Assembly: GCF_937921625.1 (NCBI RefSeq)
Contig: NZ_CAKZTI010000005.1
Coordinates: 1 to 64,000 of the forward strand
Length of the DNA: 64,000 bases
Source: an uncultured Campylobacter sp.
GTDB lineage: Bacteria; Campylobacterota; Campylobacteria; Campylobacterales; Campylobacteraceae
Direction of reading: 5' to 3'
The notes below the pieces were generated by a model. That model worked only from the letters and a program-made list of their open reading frames with translations, searched no databases and was not told where the DNA came from. Within the stretch, counting starts at the first letter, position 1; every line of letters starts with the position of its first letter. The translations under genes were made by a program, and so were the position numbers. Positions 1 through 7,390 of the stretch are shown in pieces.

Positions 1-971
1 TTGCTCGTCTGCTACCGCCGTTGCGATTATTCCTTGTAGGGATATTATTGCATAGGCGGAATTTTATATGTCTAGTGGATAGGATAAACTTTTATTTCTT
101 TCAGGAGTATTTTTTGCCTAGTACTATATTATAAATAGTATTGATCTTAATATATTTTTATCGTTTGTGGGGATATTATTTACCAAAGTAGAGCTCTTTT
201 ATCATAGATAGAGCAACCTCTTAGCCTATCCCTTTTAAGGATATTTTATGTATAGCCTTGCTTTTGATATTTTGGCTTTGCTCTAATAGAATGCTTGAGT
301 ATCTAAAGGATATTGAAGATATTTAGGTATAGAAGGGATATTGAAGTATTAAGGGTGGCAACCCATCATTTTTTAATCACTCTCCCATATTTTAAAAGCC
401 TTTGGCTATCTTAATACTATATAAGAAAATAGCATAGCTTCCTTTATACTTTTAAAGAAGCCTCTAAGCCCTTAGACTTTTTATCTGTAAATGAAAGTAA
501 AAGAAGAGATTAATAAATTTGAGCTAAGAAGCTTTTAAGATCTTTCTAATATAATCCCCTTGTTCATAAGGATGAAGAAGGCTTTAAGCTTTTATCTATT
601 TTTATTTGTTCTTTGCCTTAAAGAACAAACATCTTACAGATAGGCGCTTAAGGCATTTAGTGAAAATGTATTAATCAGCCTCCTTAAGATTTTAAACCTT
701 GAGCTGCTACAAGGCTTAAGCTAAATTTCTTAAGGCTTGAAACTCCTTAACTCATTTTTGCCTATTATTTAAAGTTTCCTTAAGAGACGACAAATATTTT
801 TATATAGTTTTTTAAAAGACTATATACTGATATTCTGTAATCGAGTGTTCGGGGGAATTCCGAGGGTTGTACAAATTCAACGCAGGACACCACTTTTATT
901 ACTAATTAAATCGGCAAATTCTATGATTTATTTTTTATATCTAAAAAGCCCAAAATAAGTAAGGATATAAA
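1..971. other. AT-rich gene-free stretch at left edge
   Basis: I see no credible gene here: all six frames are broken by frequent stops. The word GGATATT occurs five times in the first 350 bases (near 39, 171, 238, 308 and 336). On the minus strand, bases 60 to 1 read as a short stop-free peptide (AYAIISLQGIIATAVADEQ) that could be the decayed start or a fragment of a gene lying to the left, but no start codon precedes it. A compact G+C-richer core at about 838-893 stands out from the AT-rich surroundings and contains the imperfect inverted repeat TTCGGGGGAATTCCGAG. This is probably the worn-down boundary between an off-window gene, possibly a toxin, and the immunity array. Confidence 0.5.
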
Positions 972-1433
972 ATGAAATTTTTTCTAATCATACTTAGTAT
1001 ATTTCTTTGTATTTATATTGTTCTTTCGGTGCTAAGTTTTTCACCTTGTGATATTAACGATATGTTGAGGCAAAACTACAATCGTATGGAGCAAAAATGC
1101 AGACTAAAATTGATACGACGAGCTAATAAAGGCAATAGCGGGGCGCATAGGCGACTTTTATATTTTTATGAATTTTATTTTTTAGATAGATATTGTGTAG
1201 ATAAAAAGGCGCAGCAAGAATTAGACAAAGAAGAGCTAAATTTTATTAAAAAATTTCATTCTGGAAATTTAGATCTATGCACAAATAACGACTTTATAGT
1301 TGGTTTATTAAAAAAGTGCGTTTTGAGGGAGGGAAATTTCACATTATGTACTGAGCGGATCGGGAAGGAAAAAGAGATTAACATGGATGAAGTCATACAT
1401 CTATATTACGCGGATAAAAAACCAAAAGAATAA
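972..1433 (+). CDS. membrane-anchored small protein, unknown (paralogue of next gene)
   Basis: Function not recognised. The 153-residue product starts with one hydrophobic segment (about residues 3-24) that could be a signal anchor, followed by a charged, Cys-containing domain. A block with CDIND, then C-R-L-K-L-I-R-R, G-A-H-R-R-L and a Leu-Asp-Lys-Glu-Glu stretch matches the same order of motifs in the next gene, so the two are duplicates that have diverged; this copy has an extra C-terminal part of about 40 residues with three more cysteines. AAGGATATAAAATG gives a ribosome site and start. It opens the array of immunity-like genes, 8 bases before its paralogue. An anchored immunity protein acting at the inner membrane is an inference from position only. 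Confidence 0.7.
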   Translation: MKFFLIILSIFLCIYIVLSVLSFSPCDINDMLRQNYNRMEQKCRLKLIRRANKGNSGAHRRLLYFYEFYFLDRYCVDKKAQQELDKEELNFIKKFHSGNLDLCTNNDFIVGLLKKCVLREGNFTLCTERIGKEKEINMDEVIHLYYADKKPKE

Positions 1434-1441
1434 GAGATTTC

Positions 1442-1777
1442 ATGAAAAATAAAATTTACTTTATTGCCGCCGCTATAATATTATTTGCGTGGATATTTTA
1501 TCTATATAAAGAGCAAAGCACCTCTTGCGATATAAAAGATCTTTTTATGGGCGATACCGAAATAACAAAAGAGTGCAGAATTGCTATAATAAGGCAATTT
1601 GAAAAGAATGGTAACCCGCGCGCATATAAGCGATTGAGTTTGGTTTATGGAAAAATTTTAAGCGAAAGACCGACAGAAGAGGTTTTAGATGAGCTAGATC
1701 AAGAAGAGATAGAATTTTTGAAAAAATTGTATCCTGATTCAGAAATTCTATCTAAAGAGCTATCAAATAGAAAATAA
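1442..1777 (+). CDS. membrane-anchored small protein, unknown (paralogue of previous gene)
   Basis: Function not recognised. This 111-residue protein has an N-terminal hydrophobic segment (about residues 4-21) and then a soluble domain with CDIKD, ECRIAIIRQ, NPRAYKRLSLVYG and LDELDQEEIEFLKKL, which align in order with the preceding gene. It lacks that gene's C-terminal Cys-rich extension. The pair is almost certainly co-transcribed (8-base gap). Two diverged tandem copies of one small family fit the duplication habit of immunity arrays; nothing in the sequence identifies the target toxin. Confidence 0.7.
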   Translation: MKNKIYFIAAAIILFAWIFYLYKEQSTSCDIKDLFMGDTEITKECRIAIIRQFEKNGNPRAYKRLSLVYGKILSERPTEEVLDELDQEEIEFLKKLYPDSEILSKELSNRK

Positions 1778-1850
1778 TCGATTTTTATAAATGCAAATTC
1801 GCCATAAAGATGGCTAAATTTAATGAATAAATGAAAAAGGACGGTGATTA

Positions 1851-2237
1851 ATGGACTTAGAGTTTTTATACCAAAATTCAACGAATTCTGATAAATTTAG
1901 CATCAATTCGTTTGTCGGAAAATTTATCTATCAAAAAACTTGGTCGGATTGCGACTATTGGAAGTTGGATAAAGCTTTAATGCAGATTTTGAACTTTTAT
2001 CATAACAAAACGCTTCCACGAGAAATTTTCGCCGCAATACTAGCGGTATTTAATGATGTTATCGGCGTGGAGGACAAATCGGAAATTTATGTGAGCAATA
2101 TGCTGTGCGCGAAAAACGGCGACGGCGTGGTGCCGAGCATATACGATAGATTTGAAAGATTAAATGTTCTGTGCAACAGCATCGTATTCAAACAAAAGCT
2201 TGACAATAGCGGTTTTTGGTATATTCCAAAGGATTAA
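1851..2237 (+). CDS. Imm41-like immunity protein, copy 1
   Basis: A 128-residue protein with the layout of the Imm41 family of polymorphic-toxin immunity proteins: MDLEFLYQNS at the start, NSFVGK around residue 21, W-S-D-C-D-Y-W-K-L around residues 33-41, and a final YDRFERLNVL segment. The next gene shows the same signature (MDFINFYRNT, NSFIG, WSDDEYWKL, FDRFRRIKSL), so they are tandem paralogues with clear divergence. No signal peptide or membrane segment, so cytoplasmic. AAAAAGGACGGTGATTAATGG supplies the ribosome site. Family assignment is from remembered motif pattern; the role as antitoxin to a secreted toxin is family knowledge, and the partner is not in this window. Confidence 0.72.
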   Translation: MDLEFLYQNSTNSDKFSINSFVGKFIYQKTWSDCDYWKLDKALMQILNFYHNKTLPREIFAAILAVFNDVIGVEDKSEIYVSNMLCAKNGDGVVPSIYDRFERLNVLCNSIVFKQKLDNSGFWYIPKD

Positions 2238-2241
2238 TGCA

Positions 2242-2637
2242 ATGGATTTTATAAATTTTTATAGAAATACCGCATTTGATGATAGATATGATGCAAATTC
2301 GTTCATAGGTATGATTTTGGATAATAATCTATGGTCCGATGATGAATATTGGAAATTAGAAACCGATTTAAAAAAGATTTTGCGGCATTATAAAAACAAA
2401 GAGTTGGACCCAGAAATAATGCAAGGCATTATTTCTATCTCTAATGATATATTTCTAAACGGAAGTTGGCGCGACGTAGATATAGACGCAAAAAGCGAAT
2501 GTTTTAAAACGTATAAATATCAAGAAGATACAAAGCCGAATATTTTCGATAGATTTCGCCGTATAAAAAGCTTATTATTGGCGGTTGCGTCAGGGGATGA
2601 AAATTTTTATAAAATTAAATTTTTCTATGAAAATTAA
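2242..2637 (+). CDS. Imm41-like immunity protein, copy 2
   Basis: A 131-residue paralogue of the preceding gene, carrying FINFYRNT, ANSFIGMIL, WSDDEYWKLE and FDRFRRIKSLL in the same order. The start is placed at the ATG 4 bases after the upstream stop because homology to copy 1 begins exactly there and AAAGGA lies just upstream; the frame is open further upstream but that part overlaps copy 1 and resembles nothing. Divergence from copy 1 is large outside the motifs, suggesting the copies neutralise different toxin variants rather than being a recent duplication. Imm41 assignment is by motif pattern. Confidence 0.75.
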   Translation: MDFINFYRNTAFDDRYDANSFIGMILDNNLWSDDEYWKLETDLKKILRHYKNKELDPEIMQGIISISNDIFLNGSWRDVDIDAKSECFKTYKYQEDTKPNIFDRFRRIKSLLLAVASGDENFYKIKFFYEN

Positions 2638-2705
2638 TATAAATGATCTTTGCTTCGCAAATAAGGTGTATAATTTAGCAAAAACAAAAATTACGGTGGA
2701 TAAAA

Positions 2706-3869
2706 ATGAAAAAGTTATTAAATTTGACAAATAGTAGTTTAAGGCTGAGCGATATAAATTTTAGCAGCTTTAGTGCTTCTAAAAACTGGATCGGTTTCTT
2801 TGAGATCGAAAGCAGGGTCTGGCTAAGCGGAGTAAGCTTAGCGATAAAATTATTCGATAACTTTTTTAGAAAATATAGCGATGAAGTATTTATCGTAAGC
2901 GCTCTAATGTGTGATGATAAAGTATACAAAAAATATAAAGCAATCTCGCAGGTAAAGCCGTTATACGATAAATTTAAAGATCTTGGAATTTTGCAAGAAC
3001 AAAATGAGTATTTTTCTCTGGCTAGAGATAAAGAATATCCGTTGCCCGCTATGTGCATAAGAATGGATATTCTGAAATGGGACGACATAAAAGAGCTGGC
3101 TAAATTTTTGATGTGCTATGATTATTCTATAAACGAATGGTGTTTTATAGTTTTTCCGAGTTTAAATTTAGCCGTCTATCCGCATGATAGCAAGGGTTTT
3201 GGCTGTATAGGGCTAAACGACGAGATTAAATATGGAATCAACTTTTTAAAATTTTGCGAGAAAAACAGCAAGGCAAAAGTGACGATAGATAAAAAAGAGG
3301 TTAATTTGAACAAAGCGGTTTTTCTTCTGCCTAAAAATAATGAAGAGCTATTTTCCAGAGTTCAAGAAGTAAGAGAGATAAAAAGAGGAACTTTGTATGC
3401 CGATCCGAATTTAATTAAATTTATTGCCCTTAGCGGCTCAATCAAAGATCTGAAAATATCGCAATTAAAGCAGCTATTGCGCGAAGGCCTGATCTATCTT
3501 GACATAGGAATATTTTTTATCAAGAATCTTAAAAGAGAAAGAATAGCCACAACAGAGAACATTTTAATTAATTCTTCAATATATCAAGGCTTAAGCGATT
3601 TTGAGTGGTCGATCAATGAAGTGGAGATCAAAAATCCAAATTTAAAGGAAGATGATTTTATTAAAGAATGCCTTTTATTTTTGAAATTGGTAAAGGAAAA
3701 GATCGAAAATATGGATATTGAGAACAGCAGATTTGCTTTATGTTTGGATTTTTATAATATCGATGGACTGAGCGCGGATTTCGAGCTTTATACTTTAAGA
3801 GATAATGAAAAGATCGTTGATTTTTCAGAGGCTAAATTTAATCAAAGCTCGGTGTATGTAATTGTATGA
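2706..3869 (+). CDS. 387-residue unknown protein in immunity array
   Basis: Not recognised. It is much larger than its neighbours. Residues about 1-165 form one unit ending in a conserved-looking WCFIVFPSLNLAVYPHDSKGFGC region, of the kind seen in DUF3885-like immunity domains (weak resemblance). Residues about 215-387 look like a second globular unit, starting GTLYADPNLIKFIALSG and ending with a possible beta-rich tail. No signal peptide or membrane segment. A fusion of two immunity domains is one explanation; a single large immunity protein is another. TACGGTGGATAAAAATG precedes the start. Its AT-rich codon use matches the island rather than the core genes. Confidence 0.65.
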   Translation: MKKLLNLTNSSLRLSDINFSSFSASKNWIGFFEIESRVWLSGVSLAIKLFDNFFRKYSDEVFIVSALMCDDKVYKKYKAISQVKPLYDKFKDLGILQEQNEYFSLARDKEYPLPAMCIRMDILKWDDIKELAKFLMCYDYSINEWCFIVFPSLNLAVYPHDSKGFGCIGLNDEIKYGINFLKFCEKNSKAKVTIDKKEVNLNKAVFLLPKNNEELFSRVQEVREIKRGTLYADPNLIKFIALSGSIKDLKISQLKQLLREGLIYLDIGIFFIKNLKRERIATTENILINSSIYQGLSDFEWSINEVEIKNPNLKEDDFIKECLLFLKLVKEKIENMDIENSRFALCLDFYNIDGLSADFELYTLRDNEKIVDFSEAKFNQSSVYVIV

Positions 3870-3934
3870 AATTTATTTTCTAGACATGATTAAAGTATAA
3901 AATTTATAACTACCATCCCAAAGGAGGGCATAAA

Positions 3935-4275
3935 ATGACATATATAAAAACATACCCCAATGCGATAGAGATGAGTGATTTTTTTGGTTTTTACTCGGAT
4001 GAAATAGAAGCGATATTGGAAAATATACGTTCGAAATAGACGGGTTAATATTTACATATTGCATAGTCGAGGGATAGGTAGAAATTACTATAAAAGCAGG
4101 CGGGGAGACAGCTGTGGAATTTACCGCCGAATGCATCGAGTCCTTAAAAATCAGAAGAGATAAAGATGGCGAATTTATAGAGATAGGACAAAATTTTGCT
4201 ATAGATAGAATGGTGCAGATAGAGTTGTATATAAGACCGAAAATTTTATTAAAATATGCGAGTTTAGAATGCTAG
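3935..4275 (+). pseudogene. decayed immunity-array gene (frameshift and stop)
   Basis: Reading from the ATG at 3935 (ribosome site AAAGGAGGGC) gives MTYIKTYPNAIEMSDFF and continues to a stop at 4037-4039. A different frame becomes coding from about 4018 (GKYTFEIDGLIFTYCIVEG), meets an in-frame TAG at 4075-4077, and then runs openly to a TAG at 4273-4275, ending KILLKYASLEC. The three pieces together would make about 113 residues, so a once intact gene has suffered one indel near 4015-4020 and one nonsense change. The family is not recognised. It sits directly before a second broken gene, marking this part of the array as decaying. Confidence 0.7.
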
Positions 4276-4308
4276 ATGAAACCCACATCCCAATAAAAGG
4301 AAACCCAA

Positions 4309-4679
4309 ATGCAAATTGATGGAAAAGAGATGTTCTACAAAGGTGGTCTTATGTTTCATCTGTGGCGAATGGCTTCTTTGGAATATCAGGATAAATATAT
4401 TATTCATCCCACAATCGACGAATATGAGGATCCGTCGGAAATGGCAGAAGTATTATGTAACCAATGCGAGCGAGCTTTAAGCGATAAGTTTAGATTCTGC
4501 TTCTTGCCCTATGAAAGAGAGATATTAAAAGAACTTGCAGATCTTATTTATAAATAGAAAGGCGAAGAAGATGGTGACTATCTAGTATATCAGAATAAGT
4601 CTTGGATAGAGGTCAGAGAGCTAGCTTTAAAAATAATCCAAATTTTGGCTATGAACTTGATAACCTCAACTACGATTAA
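4309..4679 (+). pseudogene. broken copy A of the four-member 129-residue family
   Basis: The first 82 residues (MQIDGKEMFYKGG... to ADLIYK) align with the three intact copies at 6537, 6965 and 7391. A TAG at 4555-4557 interrupts where they read LIYKYF; about 18 bases are missing; homology resumes in the same frame as GDYLVYQNKSWIEVRELALK and then needs a further frame change to finish FGYELDNLNYD, ending with the TAA at 4677-4679. So the copy has a stop, a small deletion and a frameshift. Its upstream leader (about 37 bases from 4280, with AAAAGGAAACCCAAATG) is identical to that in front of the copy at 6537. The 82-residue truncated product may still be made. Confidence 0.8.
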
Positions 4680-4703
4680 AAGCCTTATAAGGAAAAATAG
4701 AAT

Positions 4704-5255
4704 ATGTATAAGCAAATAAAAGAGCTGCTAGAAAAGAGCGGTATAGAATTAAGCGAGGGTTTGAAAGAGAGCGAAATAGAGCAAATTTATGAGTTTAAAT
4801 TTCCAAAAAGTCTAAGAGGCTTTTTATCATATACATTGCCTATTTCGGTAGAATTTTATAATTGGAGAGACTTTAGCGATGAAAATATAAAGGAGATAAA
4901 GCAGGCTATGAACTACGTCTTTGAATATTTAAAAAACGATCCTATTGATGAAATTTTTCCAAATGAGGGCTATTGGAATACGCAAAAATGGGGTCCGATG
5001 CCCGAAGACCAATCTCGCAAGCGAGCCATTATACTAGAAGCAGCCAAAATCGCGCCTAAGATTATACCTATATATTCTCATAGGTATATGCCGTGTATTA
5101 AATTACCGGATCCACCGGTCTTATCTATATACTATACCGACGTCATCTATTATGGGAAAAATTTATATGACTACTTTTTGAGGGAATTTAGCAAAAATCC
5201 TCTTGAGCCGGTCGGAAAATGCCCATATGTGCCTTTTTGGTCTGATTTGTACTAA
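4704..5255 (+). CDS. SMI1/KNR4 (SUKH) family immunity protein
   Basis: A 183-residue SUKH-superfamily protein. Seen: GLKESEIEQIYEFKFPKSL (about residues 20-38), the usual opening helix and Phe-Pro-x-x-Leu turn; FYNWRDF around residue 53; a Trp-rich middle (EGYWNTQKWGP); and the typical IPIYSHRYMPC followed by VLSIYYTDVIYYGKNL near residues 125-160. SUKH proteins are the commonest immunity proteins in polymorphic-toxin loci and many bind nuclease-type toxins; that is family knowledge. No signal peptide, so cytoplasmic. It lies between two wrecked genes and an acidic unknown in a one-direction array. Among the best-supported immunity calls in the window. Confidence 0.8.
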   Translation: MYKQIKELLEKSGIELSEGLKESEIEQIYEFKFPKSLRGFLSYTLPISVEFYNWRDFSDENIKEIKQAMNYVFEYLKNDPIDEIFPNEGYWNTQKWGPMPEDQSRKRAIILEAAKIAPKIIPIYSHRYMPCIKLPDPPVLSIYYTDVIYYGKNLYDYFLREFSKNPLEPVGKCPYVPFWSDLY

Positions 5256-5347
5256 AATTTAATAAAGGCGAGTTTGCGTTAATTTACGTTTGTTTGATTT
5301 TTAGAATTTTAAGAAAATATGCGTTAGCATAGTTGGGGTGAGGAAAA

Positions 5348-5827
5348 ATGATAGAAGTAGTGATTGACTTTGACGAGTTGCAAAAATACAGAAGATATAT
5401 CGATGAGTGGCATGATTATTGTCCCAAAGAAATAGAGAATAAGTTATACTCATATTTATCCGAAAAGCTGTATTTGCCGCTGCGTATCGGCCCTGATGCA
5501 TTCGCGGACTTCTTTTGGTTTCTACGATTTAAAGAATGGAAAGACTACAGCGAGGAAGAATGGGAGCAATATGAAGATAAGGACGAATGGGAAAGCTATA
5601 GCGAATACATCGAAGAAAAAGAAGAAAACTCACGATACGGTTTAAAAAATAAGCAAGGCGTTCGAGACGATTTAAAGTTGATTTTCTTAAATTTTAATGC
5701 ATTTAAGAAAAAATACAGCGATCTGGCTAGGCAGTTGCTAGGCGTGATAAAATTTACGCTCTCGGAGACCGCCAAATACCCAGATTACGATGACTTACTT
5801 GATATTCAAATAGAAATTCGAAGCTAG
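5348..5827 (+). CDS. acidic 159-residue unknown protein in immunity array
   Basis: Family not recognised. The protein is strongly acidic, with a run rich in Glu, Asp, Trp and Tyr at about residues 55-95 (EEEWEQYEDKDEWESYSEY). Small acidic proteins are typical of antitoxins or immunity proteins that bind basic nuclease toxins; here that is inference from composition and position. GTGAGGAAAAATG supplies the ribosome site. The gap of about 90 bases to the SUKH gene contains nothing recognisable. Confidence 0.6.
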   Translation: MIEVVIDFDELQKYRRYIDEWHDYCPKEIENKLYSYLSEKLYLPLRIGPDAFADFFWFLRFKEWKDYSEEEWEQYEDKDEWESYSEYIEEKEENSRYGLKNKQGVRDDLKLIFLNFNAFKKKYSDLARQLLGVIKFTLSETAKYPDYDDLLDIQIEIRS

Positions 5828-5873
5828 AAGGTTATAAAGCAGCGATGAGAAATAAATTTAAGGAAAGCAGCGA

Positions 5874-6147
5874 ATGAGATACAACGATCTGATATTTTTT
5901 AAATTTATTCCGTAATTACAAAGATAAATTTGCCGGAGTCGGTCGGCGCAACTTTGTAATTTATTTGGAAGAGCTAGTTAAGGCTGGAGAATATGGTATA
6001 GCGCTGGAAGATTTTTTAGTTCAAATGTATGAATATGATATAAAAATTTCCTCTAACGACTTAGCAATTATAAAAAATTTATGCGAAGGCGTGAATATAG
6101 GTAGTAATTTATGGTCGGTTCTAAGTATTAAAGCGGCGGGCGATTAA
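5874..6147 (+). pseudogene. MafI-like immunity gene with a frameshift at a T6 run
   Basis: The ATG at 5874 opens MRYNDLIFF and stops after 13 codons. Dropping one T from the run at 5895-5900 joins it to a downstream frame that reads without stops to 6147: FLNLFRNYKDKFAGVG, then EYGIALEDFLVQMYEYDIKI, which resembles the MafI family of immunity proteins (Neisseria maf toxin loci). The restored protein would be about 90 residues, of normal MafI length. A TTG at 5965 could start a shorter product but has no good ribosome site. The single-base change may be a real lesion, a slippage switch or a sequencing error; the sequence alone cannot decide. Confidence 0.7.
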
Positions 6148-6170
6148 AAATATATCTGAAAGGGGCTCTT

Positions 6171-6443
6171 ATGATAGAGGAATATATAAAAATAATAGAG
6201 GATTTTTTGCAAAATAGAATCGACGTATTTAAATTTGAAAAGATATATTGGGATAAATTTATGAATGATAAAAATTTTCCCGATGAATATTATGAGCCGC
6301 TTAATAGACTTCTTACTGACATCGATGAATTCGAACCAGACGAAGAGTTGAGGGGTGATGATACGGTAGGCGATTCATTAAGTGAAGAGGATCTAAGGGA
6401 GTGCGCGAAAAAGGCTTTAAAACAAATTACGCTTTTAAAATAG
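6171..6443 (+). CDS. colicin-D-immunity-like protein
   Basis: A 90-residue acidic protein. The order MIEEYIKIIEDFLQNRIDVFKFEKIYWDKF, a Phe-Pro-Asp-Glu-Tyr-Tyr turn, LNRLLTDIDEFEPDEELR and a final LSEEDLRECAKKAL helix resembles the bacterial self-protective colicin-like immunity family, whose members block tRNA-cleaving toxin domains. Assignment is from motif memory, moderate confidence. GAAAGGGGCTCTTATG provides the ribosome site 23 bases after the MafI-like gene. Cytoplasmic; no membrane segment. Confidence 0.62.
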   Translation: MIEEYIKIIEDFLQNRIDVFKFEKIYWDKFMNDKNFPDEYYEPLNRLLTDIDEFEPDEELRGDDTVGDSLSEEDLRECAKKALKQITLLK

Positions 6444-6493
6444 TAGTTTTATAAAATGATAATTTTTGCGAGAATTTTAAAAATATATTACGA

Positions 6494-6499
6494 TATAAT
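6494..6499 (+). promoter_or_regulatory. likely -10 box (TATAAT) for the 129-residue gene trio
   Basis: TATAAT followed by GCGGGC sits 38 bases before the ATG of the first intact copy, in the longest gap of this part of the array (6444-6536). The downstream leader with AAAAGGAAACCCAAATG is repeated in front of each copy, so this could be the promoter of the three-gene block. Only the hexamer match and position support it; no clear -35 box is visible, which is normal for Campylobacter. Confidence 0.45.
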
Positions 6500-6536
6500 G
6501 CGGGCAAAACCCACATCCCAATAAAAGGAAACCCAA

Positions 6537-6926
6537 ATGCAAATTAACGGAAAAGAGATATTTAAAAAGGGTGATCTTATGTTCCATTTAACTCGAATGG
6601 CTTCTTTGGAACATCAGGATAAATATCTAGTGCATGCCACGGCTAAATCTTATGAAGACCCCGTGGAGATGATAGATTTGTTATATGATAATTGCAAGAA
6701 TGCTTTATTGGAGCAATTCGAATTTTGCTTCCTGCCATACGAGAGGGATGCGTTAAGAGAGCTTATAGAACTTATAGATAAATATACTGAAGACAATAGT
6801 ATATTAAAGAGAGATACTTATGAGTATTTGGTCTATCACAATAAATCTTGGATAGAGGTTAGAGAATTAGCCTTAAATACCTTGCATATTTTTGGATATG
6901 ATTTAGGTGACTTTGACCTATATTAA
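6537..6926 (+). CDS. 129-residue immunity-array family, copy B
   Basis: Family not recognised; one of three intact tandem paralogues plus one broken copy. Shared features: MQINGKEIF start, RMASLE around residue 20, FCFLPYERDALREL around residues 62-75, YLVYHNKSWIEVREL around residues 100-114 and a FGYDL ending. Probably an all-helical cytoplasmic protein. Residues 25-42 (HQDKYLVHATAKSYEDP) are identical to copy C, whereas residues 44-80 (CKNALLEQF, PYERDALREL) match copy D, so this gene is a mosaic. Multiple diverged copies beside known immunity families suggest an immunity role; that is inference. Confidence 0.75.
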   Translation: MQINGKEIFKKGDLMFHLTRMASLEHQDKYLVHATAKSYEDPVEMIDLLYDNCKNALLEQFEFCFLPYERDALRELIELIDKYTEDNSILKRDTYEYLVYHNKSWIEVRELALNTLHIFGYDLGDFDLY

Positions 6927-6964
6927 ACTCACGGAGACAGCACTTAAATAAAAAGGAAACCCAA

Positions 6965-7354
6965 ATGCAAATTAACGGAAAAGAGATATTTGAGAAAGGC
7001 GGTCTTATGTTTTATTTAAGCCGAATGGCTTCTTTGGAACATCAAGATAAATATCTAGTGCATGCCACGGCTAAATCTTACGAAGACCCATCAGAAATGG
7101 CAGAACTACTATGCGATGAATGCTGGAGAGCCCTTGACGAAAAATTTGAATTCTGCTTCTTACCCTATGAAAGAGAGATCTTAAAAGAGCTTGCAGAGCT
7201 TATTTATAAATACTTTAAAGATCAAAGCCTGCTAGAAGGAGATACCTACGATTATCTAGTTTATCACAATAAATCTTGGATAGAGGTTAGAGAGCTATCT
7301 TTAAAGACCTTACATATTTTCGGATATGATTTGGACGACTTCGATCTATATTAA
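6965..7354 (+). CDS. 129-residue immunity-array family, copy C
   Basis: Paralogue of the preceding gene, same length. Residues 25-42 are identical to copy B, residues 44-82 (PSEMAELLC, PYEREILKELAELIYK) follow the broken copy A, residues 83-101 (YFKDQSLLEGDTYDYLVY) are identical to copy D, and the tail (FGYDLDDFDLY) returns to copy B. This block-wise sharing is best explained by recombination between copies. The leader AAAAAGGAAACCCAAATG gives a strong ribosome site. Function inferred only from the setting. Confidence 0.75.
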   Translation: MQINGKEIFEKGGLMFYLSRMASLEHQDKYLVHATAKSYEDPSEMAELLCDECWRALDEKFEFCFLPYEREILKELAELIYKYFKDQSLLEGDTYDYLVYHNKSWIEVRELSLKTLHIFGYDLDDFDLY

Positions 7355-7390
7355 GCTCACAGAGCAGCACTTAAATAAAAGGAAACCCAA

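Noticed and set aside
1..971. rRNA, tmRNA or SRP RNA near the left edge
   Set aside because: No conserved rRNA, tmRNA or SRP core motifs are visible; the GC-richer core at 838-893 does not match any of them.
3873..4136. Minus-strand frame of 87 codons
   Set aside because: It is the shadow of the decayed + strand gene at 3935-4275, which has a ribosome site and island-type coding pattern.
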